In this document: piece after piece, positions 44,197 through 52,286 of the stretch
How the letters are laid out: every line of letters begins with the position of its first letter
Numbering within the stretch: the stretch's first letter is position 1
From: Prevotellaceae bacterium
GTDB lineage: Bacteria > Bacteroidota > Bacteroidia > Bacteroidales > Bacteroidaceae
Assembly: GCA_019420585.1 (NCBI GenBank)
Contig: JAHZGX010000014.1
Location: 1-64,000, forward strand
Direction of reading: 5' to 3'
DNA: 64,000 nucleotides
Program-made: the position numbers and the translations under genes
The notes under the pieces: generated by a model
Databases searched by the model: none
The model's input: only the letters and a program-made list of their open reading frames with translations
What the model was told of the DNA's origin: nothing

Positions 44197-45363
44197 TCAG
44201 TTCAGGGCGCGCACGGCCTCTGAAGCCACGCGCCTTGCCTCGGCATCGGTGGCCAGGTAGTCATCGAGCGATGGCTTGTCCTGGTGTGGGACGTGCGCGA
44301 GTGTGTGCTCTATGATGTCGGCCATGGCCAGGAACGGACAGCGTTCCTGGCGGAAGGCCAGGTTGGCAACCTCATTGGCGGCGTTGACTATGCAGGCGGC
44401 GTTGCCTCCTTGGCGGATGGCTTCATAGGCCATGGCCAGGCAGCGGAACTTCTGCTCGTCGGGCTGCTCAAAGGTGAGGTCCTTCATCTGCCACCAGTCG
44501 AGGCGCGGGAAGGAACTCTCCAGCCTGTCGGGATAAGAGAGTGCCAGTTGGATGGGCACGCGCATGTCGGGTGCGCCCAGTTGAGCCTTGACGGCTCCGT
44601 CGGCAAACTGCACGGCACTGTGCACGATGCTCTGCGGGTGCACCACCACCTGTATCTGACTCGGGTCGACGTCAAAGAGCCACTTGGCCTCTATTACCTC
44701 GAAGCCCTTGTTCATCATGCTCGCGGAGTCAATCGTTATCTTGGCTCCCATGTCCCAGTTGGGATGCTTGAGTGCCATGGCGGGTGTCACCGTGGCCAGC
44801 TGCTCGCCGGTGAAGGTGCGGAAGGGACCTCCGCTGGCTGTCAGTATGATTTTCTCAATGGGACTTACCTCGCCCATGAGGCTCTGGAAGATGGCGCTGT
44901 GCTCGCTGTCGACGGGCAACACCGCTACCTTTTCCTTCAGGCAGAGTTCCGTCACCAGTTCGCCTGCCACCACCAGCGTCTCCTTGTTGGCCAGGGCAAT
45001 GGTCTTGTGGGCCTGTATGGCACTGATGGTTGGGCGCAGCCCGCTGAATCCCACCAGGGCTGTAAGCACGATGTCCACGGGAGCCATCTGCACCACTTGG
45101 CACAGGGAGTCGCTTCCGGTGTACACCTGTATGGGTTCCCGCTCCAGCGCATCCCGCACTTGCGTGTATTTGCTCTCGTCGGCAATGACCACGGCGGCGG
45201 GCTGGTATTTCAGTGCCTGCTGTATGAGCAGGTCGGCGCGGGTGTTTGCCGTGAGCACGTATGCCTCGAAAAGGTCAGGATGCCTGTCGATGACATCAAG
45301 TGTCTGGGTGCCTATGCTACCCGTGCTGCCCAGCAGGCATATCTTTTTCTTCTTCTTTGTCAT
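44197..45363 (-). CDS. dxr: 1-deoxy-D-xylulose-5-phosphate reductoisomerase
   Basis: The 388-residue enzyme makes methylerythritol phosphate from DXP using NADPH, the second step of the MEP isoprenoid pathway. LLGSTGSIGTQTLD at the N-terminus is the NADPH-binding loop; ALANKETLVVAG, LPVDSEHSAIFQ and LTASGGPFRTF are family motifs around the active site, with WDMGAKITIDSASMMNKG further on. It overlaps the rimM stop by 4 bp. Another MEP gene, ispF, is 5 kb away on the other strand (50792). Confidence 0.95.
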   Translation of the reverse strand: MTKKKKKICLLGSTGSIGTQTLDVIDRHPDLFEAYVLTANTRADLLIQQALKYQPAAVVIADESKYTQVRDALEREPIQVYTGSDSLCQVVQMAPVDIVLTALVGFSGLRPTISAIQAHKTIALANKETLVVAGELVTELCLKEKVAVLPVDSEHSAIFQSLMGEVSPIEKIILTASGGPFRTFTGEQLATVTPAMALKHPNWDMGAKITIDSASMMNKGFEVIEAKWLFDVDPSQIQVVVHPQSIVHSAVQFADGAVKAQLGAPDMRVPIQLALSYPDRLESSFPRLDWWQMKDLTFEQPDEQKFRCLAMAYEAIRQGGNAACIVNAANEVANLAFRQERCPFLAMADIIEHTLAHVPHQDKPSLDDYLATDAEARRVASEAVRALN

Positions 45364-45869
45364 AAGTCCAAAAGTCCTTCGGGCAGGTTCATGGTGATGG
45401 TTCTGCCCTGGTGGTCAATGTCTGTCACGAAATCTTCTGCGGCGGGTATCAGCAGGTCGCCCACCTGGAAGAGCACGTTCTGTGTGCTGTCATCCACCCT
45501 GTCGATGGTGCCCAGCAGGCCGTGTGTCACCTCCGTTAGGCGGAACCCGGTGAAGTATCGCCAGGTGTAGTCATCGTCGGGCGTGGCTTCGGGAGTGAGG
45601 CTGTGCGGGAAGTATACCTTGCATCCGCAGAGTTCCGCGGCCTGTTCCGCCGTGTCATAGTCCACGAACTTGACCAGTGCCACCGTGTCGGAACGGAAGC
45701 GGTACTCCTCCATGAAGAAAGGTACAAGTATGCCGTCGATGCACAGCACCAGGTAGTCGGCATCGGCCCTGTCCCATACGTCATCGGTGAAACAGAGCGC
45801 CACCTCACCTTTCACCCCGTGGGTGCGCGTGATGTGGCCTATTTGGTAAACTTCTTCTTCCTTTATCAT
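45360..45869 (-). CDS. rimM: Ribosome maturation factor RimM
   Basis: The 169-residue protein helps assemble the 30S subunit head. The N-terminal beta-barrel has VYQIGHITRTHGVKGEV and the C-terminal PRC-barrel-type domain has LIPAAEDFVTDID. The start overlaps the murA stop by one base (TGATG), and the stop overlaps the dxr start, so expression of the three genes is coupled. Confidence 0.92.
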   Translation of the reverse strand: MIKEEEVYQIGHITRTHGVKGEVALCFTDDVWDRADADYLVLCIDGILVPFFMEEYRFRSDTVALVKFVDYDTAEQAAELCGCKVYFPHSLTPEATPDDDYTWRYFTGFRLTEVTHGLLGTIDRVDDSTQNVLFQVGDLLIPAAEDFVTDIDHQGRTITMNLPEGLLDL

Positions 45870-47176
45870 CAGTCTATCCTGCTGATTCTTGCTCCCAGGG
45901 CATTGAGCCTCTCTTCGATATGCTCGTAGCCCCGGTCGATTTGTCCTATGTTGTCAATGCGGCTTGTACCGTTGGCGCTCATGGCTGCAATGAGCAATGC
46001 AATGCCTGCGCGTATGTCCGGACTGGTCATGCGTCCGGCATGCAGCTGTTTCTGATTGTCGTGTCCCACCACCACTGCTCGGTGTGGGTCGCAAAGGATA
46101 ATCTGTGCCCCCATCTCAATGAGTTTGTCTACGAAGAAGAGGCGGCTCTCAAACATCTTCTGGTGAACCAGCACCGAGCCCTTGGCCTGCGTGCTCACCA
46201 CCAGCAGTACGCTCAGCAAGTCGGGTGTCAGCCCCGGCCAGGGAGCATCGGCAAAGGTCATGAATGACCCGTCAAGGAACGTGTCTATCTGGTAGTGCTC
46301 CTGCCGCGGGATGAAGATGTCGTCGTTTCGGTGCTCCACCTCGATGCCTAGCCGGCGGAACGTATAGGGGATGATGCCCAGTTGCGGGTAGGACACGTTG
46401 CGGATGCACACCCCATCGCCCACCATGGCACTCATGCCAATGAACGACCCCACCTCTATCATGTCGGGCAGGATGGTGTGTTCCGCGCTTCCCAGACGCT
46501 GCACCCCTTCAATGGTGAGCAGGTTGCTGCCGATGCCCTTGATGTTTGCCCCCATGCTCACGAGCATGTGGCAGAGTTGCTGTATGTAAGGCTCACAGGC
46601 AGCGTTGTATATTGTGGTGGTTCCCTCGGCCAGTACCGCTGCCATCAGTATGTTGGCTGTGCCGGTGATGGAAGCCTCGTCAAGCAGCATGTAGGTTCCT
46701 TTCAGCCTCCGTGCTGTGATGGAGAACACTTGCCTCCGTGCGTCATGCCGGAACTCACCTCCCAGTTTCTTCAGGCCCAGGAAATGTGTGTCAAGCCTGC
46801 GCCTGCCTATGTTGTCGCCTCCGGGACGTGCCACCATGGCCTGTCCGAAACGTGCCAGCAGTGGCCCCAGGAGCATCACGCTGCCGCGCAGTTTGCCACA
46901 CCTGACCAGGAACTCGTCGCTCTGCAGGAATGCAGTGTCCACATTGTCGGCCTGCAGGGTGATGTCATGTGGCGAGGTACGCCTGATGCGTACCCCAATG
47001 TCTTCCAGCAGGCGTATCTGGTTGTTCACGTCCAGAATGTCGGGCAAGTTGTGCAGGGTCACTGGCTCTGCGGTGAGGAGTGCCGCGCTAAGCACTTGCA
47101 GTGCCTCGTTTTTTGCACCCTGTGGTGTGATGTCGCCCTTGAGCCTGTGTCCCCCCTCAATGATGAATGATGGCAT
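45869..47176 (-). CDS. murA: UDP-N-acetylglucosamine 1-carboxyvinyltransferase
   Basis: The 435-residue enzyme catalyses the first committed step of peptidoglycan synthesis. It shows the inside-out barrel motifs QGAKNEALQVL near residue 19, VRCGKLRGSV at 91-100 and, in the active-site loop, RPGGDNIGRRRLD at 118-130. At the position of the catalytic, fosfomycin-reactive Cys115 of E. coli, there is Asp121. Known Cys-to-Asp MurA enzymes are active and fosfomycin resistant. The rest of the family pattern is intact. Confidence 0.93.
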   Translation of the reverse strand: MPSFIIEGGHRLKGDITPQGAKNEALQVLSAALLTAEPVTLHNLPDILDVNNQIRLLEDIGVRIRRTSPHDITLQADNVDTAFLQSDEFLVRCGKLRGSVMLLGPLLARFGQAMVARPGGDNIGRRRLDTHFLGLKKLGGEFRHDARRQVFSITARRLKGTYMLLDEASITGTANILMAAVLAEGTTTIYNAACEPYIQQLCHMLVSMGANIKGIGSNLLTIEGVQRLGSAEHTILPDMIEVGSFIGMSAMVGDGVCIRNVSYPQLGIIPYTFRRLGIEVEHRNDDIFIPRQEHYQIDTFLDGSFMTFADAPWPGLTPDLLSVLLVVSTQAKGSVLVHQKMFESRLFFVDKLIEMGAQIILCDPHRAVVVGHDNQKQLHAGRMTSPDIRAGIALLIAAMSANGTSRIDNIGQIDRGYEHIEERLNALGARISRID

Positions 47177-47272
47177 CTCTTTTTGTTTACTCGGTTGTTC
47201 TTGGCTGTCCCGGTGCTGTCAGAGGCTGTTTTGCGGGACGTTCCTGTGCTTTGTCCGGATGTGTGCGTTGTT

Positions 47273-47872
47273 TCAGATACGCTTTTTCTTCTTGCGCTGC
47301 ATCATGGGCATCTGCTGCTGATTGGGCATGCCTACGGGTGCAAAGTGATGTTGCTGCAAGTTCAGCCGGATTTCCCCATGCGTGTAGCGGCTGATGTCAG
47401 CGGCCACCAGGCGGTCATCCATCGAGTCACGGTTCCACACGAAAAGGTCTTGTTTCATCTGGTTGGCCACCAGAGCCACCAGGGTGTCCTTCTCCGGACC
47501 TTCGGGCAGAGTGTTGGCATACTCCAGCGAACTCTCCACCAGATGGCCGTAATGGCGGCTGCGAATGTTCTTCATGGGGTAGTGCAGTGGTTGTGGGTGT
47601 GCATAGGCTTGTTCCTCACTCACAATCTCTACGGGATAATCAATGTCGAGCCTGTAGCGGGATATGCGTGCCAGATGGTTCCATAACTTCTGTTCATAGT
47701 CAGCCTGGCCTGACTGTTGGGGCTGTATGCGTGCCATGATGGTCACTATGGCGTGGGCGCATCTCTTACGCTCGGCCTTGGTGGGGAGCCCTACGGCCAT
47801 TTCCACCATGTCCTGTATGCCTCTTCCGTACTCGGGCATGACTAGGAGGGGTTTCTGAGTATTGTATTGCAT
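47273..47872 (-). CDS. DUF4290-family protein
   Basis: The 199-residue protein begins MQYNTQKPLLVMPEYGRGIQ, the start typical of DUF4290, and has AERKRCAHAIVTIM and DYEQKLWNHLARIS helices. The C-terminus is glutamine/methionine-rich and ends with a basic stretch (RKKKKRI). It is cytoplasmic, with no catalytic motif and no known function. It lies between tsaB (21 bp) and murA (96 bp) in the long leftward operon. Confidence 0.8.
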   Translation of the reverse strand: MQYNTQKPLLVMPEYGRGIQDMVEMAVGLPTKAERKRCAHAIVTIMARIQPQQSGQADYEQKLWNHLARISRYRLDIDYPVEIVSEEQAYAHPQPLHYPMKNIRSRHYGHLVESSLEYANTLPEGPEKDTLVALVANQMKQDLFVWNRDSMDDRLVAADISRYTHGEIRLNLQQHHFAPVGMPNQQQMPMMQRKKKKRI

Positions 47873-47893
47873 GTGTGTACTTAATCTTTCTTC

Positions 47894-48586
47894 TTACAAG
47901 AGTTTCTTTGACTTCAAGGCTACGAATTCCTTGAGGTAAAACGGCTCAAAGTAGGCCGCGTCTTGGAACTCGCCCTTGAGCATGGCCTTTTCTGCCAGCG
48001 GATACATGTGCTTGGCCAGCGGAACTATGCCCTCAATGAAGTGGGCATTGGGGTGGCAGATTACGCTGCGACACTTCCCGGAGCCGTCTCCGAAAAAATA
48101 TACGGGGTGGCTGTTCAGGTATTCCCTGTAGGTGTCGACCTCCACCACATCGGCTCCTATGGCGCGCACCTCATGCAGGCTACGGTCATACACGGCCGAG
48201 TAGACTTCCATCCTGCGTGCATCGGTCATGGGCACCAGCAGGGCATCCTCGGGCAGGTCATCGTGCTCCAGCAGTATGGGCACGCACATGATCTGTGGCG
48301 TGGGAATGGCTATCAGGGGCAATGACCGCCCGTAGCAGATGCCTTTGGCCATGGATGCACCTATGCGCAGGCCTGTGTAACTGCCGGGTCCGCTGCTGAC
48401 TGCCACTGCATCAACGGGTATGGCATGGCTGTTGGCAAATGAAAGGGCAGCCTCGGCCATTACGCCGCATTGTATGGAGTGGTTAGGTCCGTTGAAATCT
48501 TCTTCGTGATAAATCAGTTGTCCCTCCTGGCTCAGTGCCACGGAACAGACCTTCGTGCTAGTCTCTATATGTAGGATGCAAGACAT
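47894..48586 (-). CDS. tsaB: tRNA threonylcarbamoyladenosine factor TsaB
   Basis: The 230-residue protein is the TsaB partner of TsaD in t6A37 tRNA modification. The ASKHA-fold start ILHIETSTKVCSVAL and the motif VSSGPGSYTGLRIGASMAKG match the family. The frame is open to 48637, but the ATG at 48586 starts the fold. It is the first gene of a nine-gene leftward operon with a promoter at 48655. Confidence 0.92.
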   Translation of the reverse strand: MSCILHIETSTKVCSVALSQEGQLIYHEEDFNGPNHSIQCGVMAEAALSFANSHAIPVDAVAVSSGPGSYTGLRIGASMAKGICYGRSLPLIAIPTPQIMCVPILLEHDDLPEDALLVPMTDARRMEVYSAVYDRSLHEVRAIGADVVEVDTYREYLNSHPVYFFGDGSGKCRSVICHPNAHFIEGIVPLAKHMYPLAEKAMLKGEFQDAAYFEPFYLKEFVALKSKKLL

Positions 48587-48654
48587 GTCGTAGTTCTCCT
48601 TCCTTGGTCTTCCCTTCCGCTTGGGAAGGCACTCCAATGAGTTTTATTTCGCGA

Positions 48655-48662
48655 CAAAGGTA
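48655..48662 (-). promoter_or_regulatory. -7 promoter element for the tsaB-to-cca operon
   Basis: Read leftward it is TACCTTTG, matching TAnnTTTG. It is about 70 bp before the tsaB ATG and 22 bp from the rightward element at 48685, so the two promoters are back to back. Confidence 0.65.
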
Positions 48663-48684
48663 CAATATTTTGGCATTTATTCCG

Positions 48685-48693
48685 TACTTTTGC
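48685..48693 (+). promoter_or_regulatory. -7 promoter element for the yicC-gmk-nadD-ispF operon
   Basis: TACTTTTGC matches TAnnTTTGC and lies 28 bp before the ATG at 48722. Confidence 0.65.
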
Positions 48694-48721
48694 GCAGGAA
48701 TAATCAAACAGGGATACACCT

Positions 48722-49597
48722 ATGATACTATCGATGACGGGTTACGGCAAGTGTACGGCCGAATACCAAGGGAAGAGAATCACAGCAGAGATAAAGTCGC
48801 TCAACAGCAAGTCGCTGGACTTGAGTGCCCGTGTGGCACCCCTCTACAGGGAGCGTGAGATGGAGATAAGGGCACTGATAGCCCGCCGGCTGGAACGCGG
48901 AAAAGTGGACTTCTGCCTGTGGGTGGAGCAAGACCAGGCGCAAGATGCCGCCCGCATCAACATGCCTTTGGCCAAGGCTTACAGGGATGAGATACGTGAG
49001 GCAGCGGGGCAACTGGGCATCAATGAGCCGGAGGACTGGTGGTCCATACTGATGAGGCTGCCTGACGTGATGGAGAAGGCGCAGCAGCAGGAACTTACCG
49101 ATGAGGAATGGCAGGTGGCGGCGAGTGCCGTGGAGACTGCCATTGACGGGCTGGTGCAGTTCCGCCAGCAGGAAGGTGAGGCCCTGCAGAAGAAATTCCA
49201 GGAGAAACTTGACCGCATAGGCCAGTTGCTTCAGGACATTGAACCCTATGAGAAGAGCCGCGTGGCCAAGATACGCCAGCGCATTGAAGACGGCCTGGCT
49301 GCCATCCCTTCGGTGGACTATGACCGCGGCCGCTTGGAACAGGAGATGATTTATTACATAGAGAAACTGGACATCAGCGAGGAGAAGCAGAGGCTGGCCA
49401 ACCACTTGCGCTATTTTCAGCAGACCATGGAAGAAGGCCACGGGCAGGGCAAGAAACTGGGATTCATAGCCCAGGAGATGGGACGTGAGATAAATACGAC
49501 GGGCAGCAAGAGCAACCTCTCGGAGATGCAGAACCTGGTGGTGATGATGAAGGACGAACTGGAACAGATTAAGGAGCAGGTGCTCAACGTCATGTAA
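48722..49597 (+). CDS. yicC: YicC-family endoribonuclease
   Basis: The 291-residue protein starts MILSMTGYGKCTAEY and ends with MGREINTTGSKSN...MKDELEQIKEQVLNV, both hallmarks of the YicC/YloC family. YicC of E. coli is reported as an endoribonuclease involved in small-RNA turnover. The middle is mostly helical. It leads an operon with gmk 35 bp downstream. Confidence 0.9.
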   Translation: MILSMTGYGKCTAEYQGKRITAEIKSLNSKSLDLSARVAPLYREREMEIRALIARRLERGKVDFCLWVEQDQAQDAARINMPLAKAYRDEIREAAGQLGINEPEDWWSILMRLPDVMEKAQQQELTDEEWQVAASAVETAIDGLVQFRQQEGEALQKKFQEKLDRIGQLLQDIEPYEKSRVAKIRQRIEDGLAAIPSVDYDRGRLEQEMIYYIEKLDISEEKQRLANHLRYFQQTMEEGHGQGKKLGFIAQEMGREINTTGSKSNLSEMQNLVVMMKDELEQIKEQVLNVM

Positions 49598-49632
49598 GCC
49601 ATTCCTCATTAGTTATAAAGATACACAGCAGT

Positions 49633-50205
49633 ATGGGTAAGCTTATCATTTTCAGTGCGCCGTCGGGCAGTGGAAAGAGCAGTATCGTGCATCGTCTGAT
49701 GGAGGATTATCCCGAGTTTCATCTGGCTTTCAGCGTCAGTGCCACCAGCCGTCCCCCGCGCGGCAAGGAGCAGGATGGGGTGGATTATTTCTTTCTCTCT
49801 CCCGAAGAGTTCCGCCGGCGTATTGACAGAGAAGAGTTTCTTGAATATGAGGAAGTCTATCCTGGGCGCTTCTATGGCACGCTCCGCCATCAGGTTGACC
49901 GTCAGTTGCAGGCCGGGCAGAATGTGGTGTTTGACGTGGATGTGGCAGGCGGGTGTCGCATACGCGAGATTTACGGTTGTCAGGCCATGAGTGTCTTCAT
50001 ACAGCCGCCCTCGTTGGAGGAATTGAAGCGCAGGCTTTGTTCGCGTAATACTGACTGTAAAGAACAGATTGCACAGCGGTTGGGCAAGGCCGCCCAGGAA
50101 CTCACTTTTGCTCCGCGCTTCGACTACATCGTGGTCAATGACGATTTTCAGACCGCGGTGGAGCAGACTGCCTCGCTGATACGAAATTTCATCGGCCAGC
50201 CCTGA
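49633..50205 (+). CDS. gmk: Guanylate kinase
   Basis: The 190-residue enzyme phosphorylates GMP to GDP. The P-loop is SAPSGSGKSSIV near residue 8; the GMP-binding segment reads SATSRPPRGKEQDGVDYFF, followed by FLEYEEVYPGRFYGT. Length is normal. The stop overlaps the nadD start by one base (TGATG). Confidence 0.95.
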   Translation: MGKLIIFSAPSGSGKSSIVHRLMEDYPEFHLAFSVSATSRPPRGKEQDGVDYFFLSPEEFRRRIDREEFLEYEEVYPGRFYGTLRHQVDRQLQAGQNVVFDVDVAGGCRIREIYGCQAMSVFIQPPSLEELKRRLCSRNTDCKEQIAQRLGKAAQELTFAPRFDYIVVNDDFQTAVEQTASLIRNFIGQP

Positions 50206-50795
50206 TGATACGGACGGGAGTTTACGGAGGTTCGTTCAACCCCATCCACAACGGTCATGTGGGGCTTGCCCGTCAACTTATAGGGCAAGGATTGGTGGAT
50301 GAGGTGTGGCTTGTGGTCTCGCCTCAGAACCCTTTCAAGGCCGATTGCCGGATGCTTGAAGAACAGGCACGCCTTGACTTGGCTCGGCTGGCGGTGCAGG
50401 GAGAGTCCGGCATAGAGGTCTCTGATGTGGAGTTCTCCTTGCCTCGCCCCTCTTTTATGTCGGTCACCCTGTGCACTCTTTCGTCCCTTCATCCCCGGCG
50501 TCAGTTTTCTTTGATTATTGGAGCCGACTGCTGGGAACGCTTCCCCCGATGGCACGAGGCAGAGTGGATCATGAACCATTATCCGCTTATTGTCTTTCCC
50601 CGACCTGGATATGACATGGGGACATTGCCTTCGGGTGTACAACGCGCAGAGACAACTCTTTTCGACATCAGTTCCACCCAAATAAGGGAACGGCTCGCTT
50701 CCGGAGGATATGACGGCGAAGGGCTCCCGCCTCATGTGTGGCAGGAAATCAAACTCAAAGGGTATTATCAACAAAAAGAATGGAGGGAAATATGA
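50205..50795 (+). CDS. nadD: Nicotinate-nucleotide adenylyltransferase
   Basis: The 196-residue enzyme makes deamido-NAD. It has the adenylyltransferase motif GGSFNPIHNGHVGLA at the start, and ISSTQIRERL (the ISSTxIR motif) toward the end. Its start overlaps the gmk stop and its own stop overlaps the ispF start, which indicates coupled translation. Confidence 0.94.
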   Translation: MIRTGVYGGSFNPIHNGHVGLARQLIGQGLVDEVWLVVSPQNPFKADCRMLEEQARLDLARLAVQGESGIEVSDVEFSLPRPSFMSVTLCTLSSLHPRRQFSLIIGADCWERFPRWHEAEWIMNHYPLIVFPRPGYDMGTLPSGVQRAETTLFDISSTQIRERLASGGYDGEGLPPHVWQEIKLKGYYQQKEWREI

Positions 50796-51274
50796 AAATC
50801 AAGGTAGGATTTGGCTATGACGTGCACCGCCTGGTGGAGGGCAGAGACCTTTGGCTGGGCGGAGTCAGGATAGAGCATGGCCAGGGGCTTCTGGGACACA
50901 GTGATGCCGATGTGCTGATACATGCCATTTGCGATGCCCTTCTCGGTGCCGCCAATATGCGTGACATTGGTTATCACTTCCCTGATTCCGATCCGAAATA
51001 CTCGGGGGTGGACAGCAAGATATTGCTGCAGGAGACAGTTCGCCTGATTGCTGAGCGCGGTTGGCAGGTGGGTAATGTGGATGCCACACTCTGTGCCCAG
51101 GTACCTCGTCTCAGTCCTCACATACCGGCCATGCAGGCTTGCTTGGCCGAGGTGATGGGCGTGGATGCTGATGATGTGAGCGTCAAGGCCACCACCACTG
51201 AACGTCTCGGTTTTGTGGGCAAGCAGGAAGGCATGGCGGCCTATGCCGTGGTATTGATTCAGAAAGAAGCATAG
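50792..51274 (+). CDS. ispF: 2-C-methyl-D-erythritol 2,4-cyclodiphosphate synthase
   Basis: The 160-residue trimeric enzyme of the MEP pathway starts MKIKVGFGYDVHRLVEG, where Asp10 and His12 bind the metal. LGHSDADVLIHAICDALLGA and the C-terminal VKATTTERLGFVG follow the family pattern. The frame extends to 50738, but the ATG at 50792 overlaps the nadD stop and matches family length. The terminator is at 51356. Confidence 0.95.
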   Translation: MKIKVGFGYDVHRLVEGRDLWLGGVRIEHGQGLLGHSDADVLIHAICDALLGAANMRDIGYHFPDSDPKYSGVDSKILLQETVRLIAERGWQVGNVDATLCAQVPRLSPHIPAMQACLAEVMGVDADDVSVKATTTERLGFVGKQEGMAAYAVVLIQKEA

Positions 51275-51355
51275 CCCCACCCCTGCAGTTGCCTCCGTTC
51301 CAAGGTGCGGCGCACTGCATTAATCGCCGATTCTGGCAAGTGTTAAAAACGCAGA

Positions 51356-51406
51356 GGGCTTCATGTGCCAATGAAGTGCTCTCCGTTGGCACATGAAGCC
51401 CTTTTT
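51356..51406. terminator. Strong terminator after ispF
   Basis: A perfect 16-bp stem (51356-51371 with 51386-51401) is followed by TTTTT. Confidence 0.92.
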
Positions 51407-51604
51407 ATTTTTCATCGCACCGCGCTGCCTTTTTCCGGGGGGCCGTCTGCCAATGCGGTGCGCCATCCTGTCTGTGACATCGGGTTCATTCTCCTGATTT
51501 CTTCCTCTTGTATGCCTTAGCCCTCCGGTTTAGGGGGCATGCTAATCCATGGTCGGCCGGTTCTCCATCGCGATCACGCAGCCATGAATAAAAGCATGGA
51601 AATG

Positions 51605-51637
51605 TTTGTCCACTTGGGACTAATACTGTAATTTTGC
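51605..51637 (+). promoter_or_regulatory. Full -33/-7 promoter for the ORF at 51654
   Basis: TTTG at 51605-51608 and TAATTTTGC at 51629-51637 are separated by 20 bp, the Bacteroidetes spacing. The ATG follows 16 bp later. Confidence 0.65.
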
Positions 51638-51653
51638 AAGGAAAACGAACGAC

Positions 51654-52088
51654 ATGCGGCACACACACGACACATACCGATACCTGGGGCTTGCATCCTG
51701 TATGCTTATGCTGTGGATGCTTGCGGGATGGTTCCGTGCAGCCATAAATCCGTGTCATGCATGTCAGCAAGCCACATTAGTCGGCATCTGCTCCAGCAGC
51801 CTGGAGCACAAGGCAGACATCAGTGCCGACCAGGGTACCCACCATCAATATGCTCGCGCCGCCGAGCGCGTGACTCTCAGCGGGGAGCGCGGTGGCTCCA
51901 GCCTTGGTGAAAGCCAGGTACGCACCAGCGGTGGGCATCCGATGGCAGCAGTACGCTGCGCCTACGTGCAGCGGCAAGTCAGCCGCTGCTTTTCTTATCA
52001 CTTCATGCTGGCATCGGCCGGCGTGGTCTACATTACGCCCAGGGCTTGTGATTACTATGTGTTTGCCCTGAGACGCATTTTGGATTAG
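51654..52088 (+). CDS. Uncharacterised secreted or membrane-anchored small protein
   Basis: The 144-residue open frame has a hydrophobic N-terminal segment (YLGLASCMLMLWMLAGWF) that could be a signal anchor, several cysteines (CHACQQ), and a C-terminal part ending YYVFALRRILD. I know no family for it. Support comes mainly from the well-placed promoter at 51605. The opposite strand over the same region is also partly open, and codon use looks less regular than in neighbours, so it may not be a real gene. Confidence 0.45.
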   Translation: MRHTHDTYRYLGLASCMLMLWMLAGWFRAAINPCHACQQATLVGICSSSLEHKADISADQGTHHQYARAAERVTLSGERGGSSLGESQVRTSGGHPMAAVRCAYVQRQVSRCFSYHFMLASAGVVYITPRACDYYVFALRRILD

Positions 52089-52286
52089 CACTCCTTTTCC
52101 ACTCTTATTTTATTCTATGTGTCCTCCACCGACAGGGAGGAGTTGCACGCCCTAGGCTTATGTCCATGCCAGGGCTCTGCACAGGCATGGGCATACCCCC
52201 GCCATTTGTGGTTCGGGGCAAGAGAATGCCATGTACGGGGGAACTGCATTACAATCCAAAGTTAAATACACAAACTCATAAGACAC

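Larger units (their letters stand above)
51275..51653. other. Intergenic stretch with the ispF terminator and an upstream promoter
   Basis: Beyond the terminator, an inverted repeat CGCACCGC...GCGGTGCG lies at about 51416-51463. I see no gene before 51654. Confidence 0.5.
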
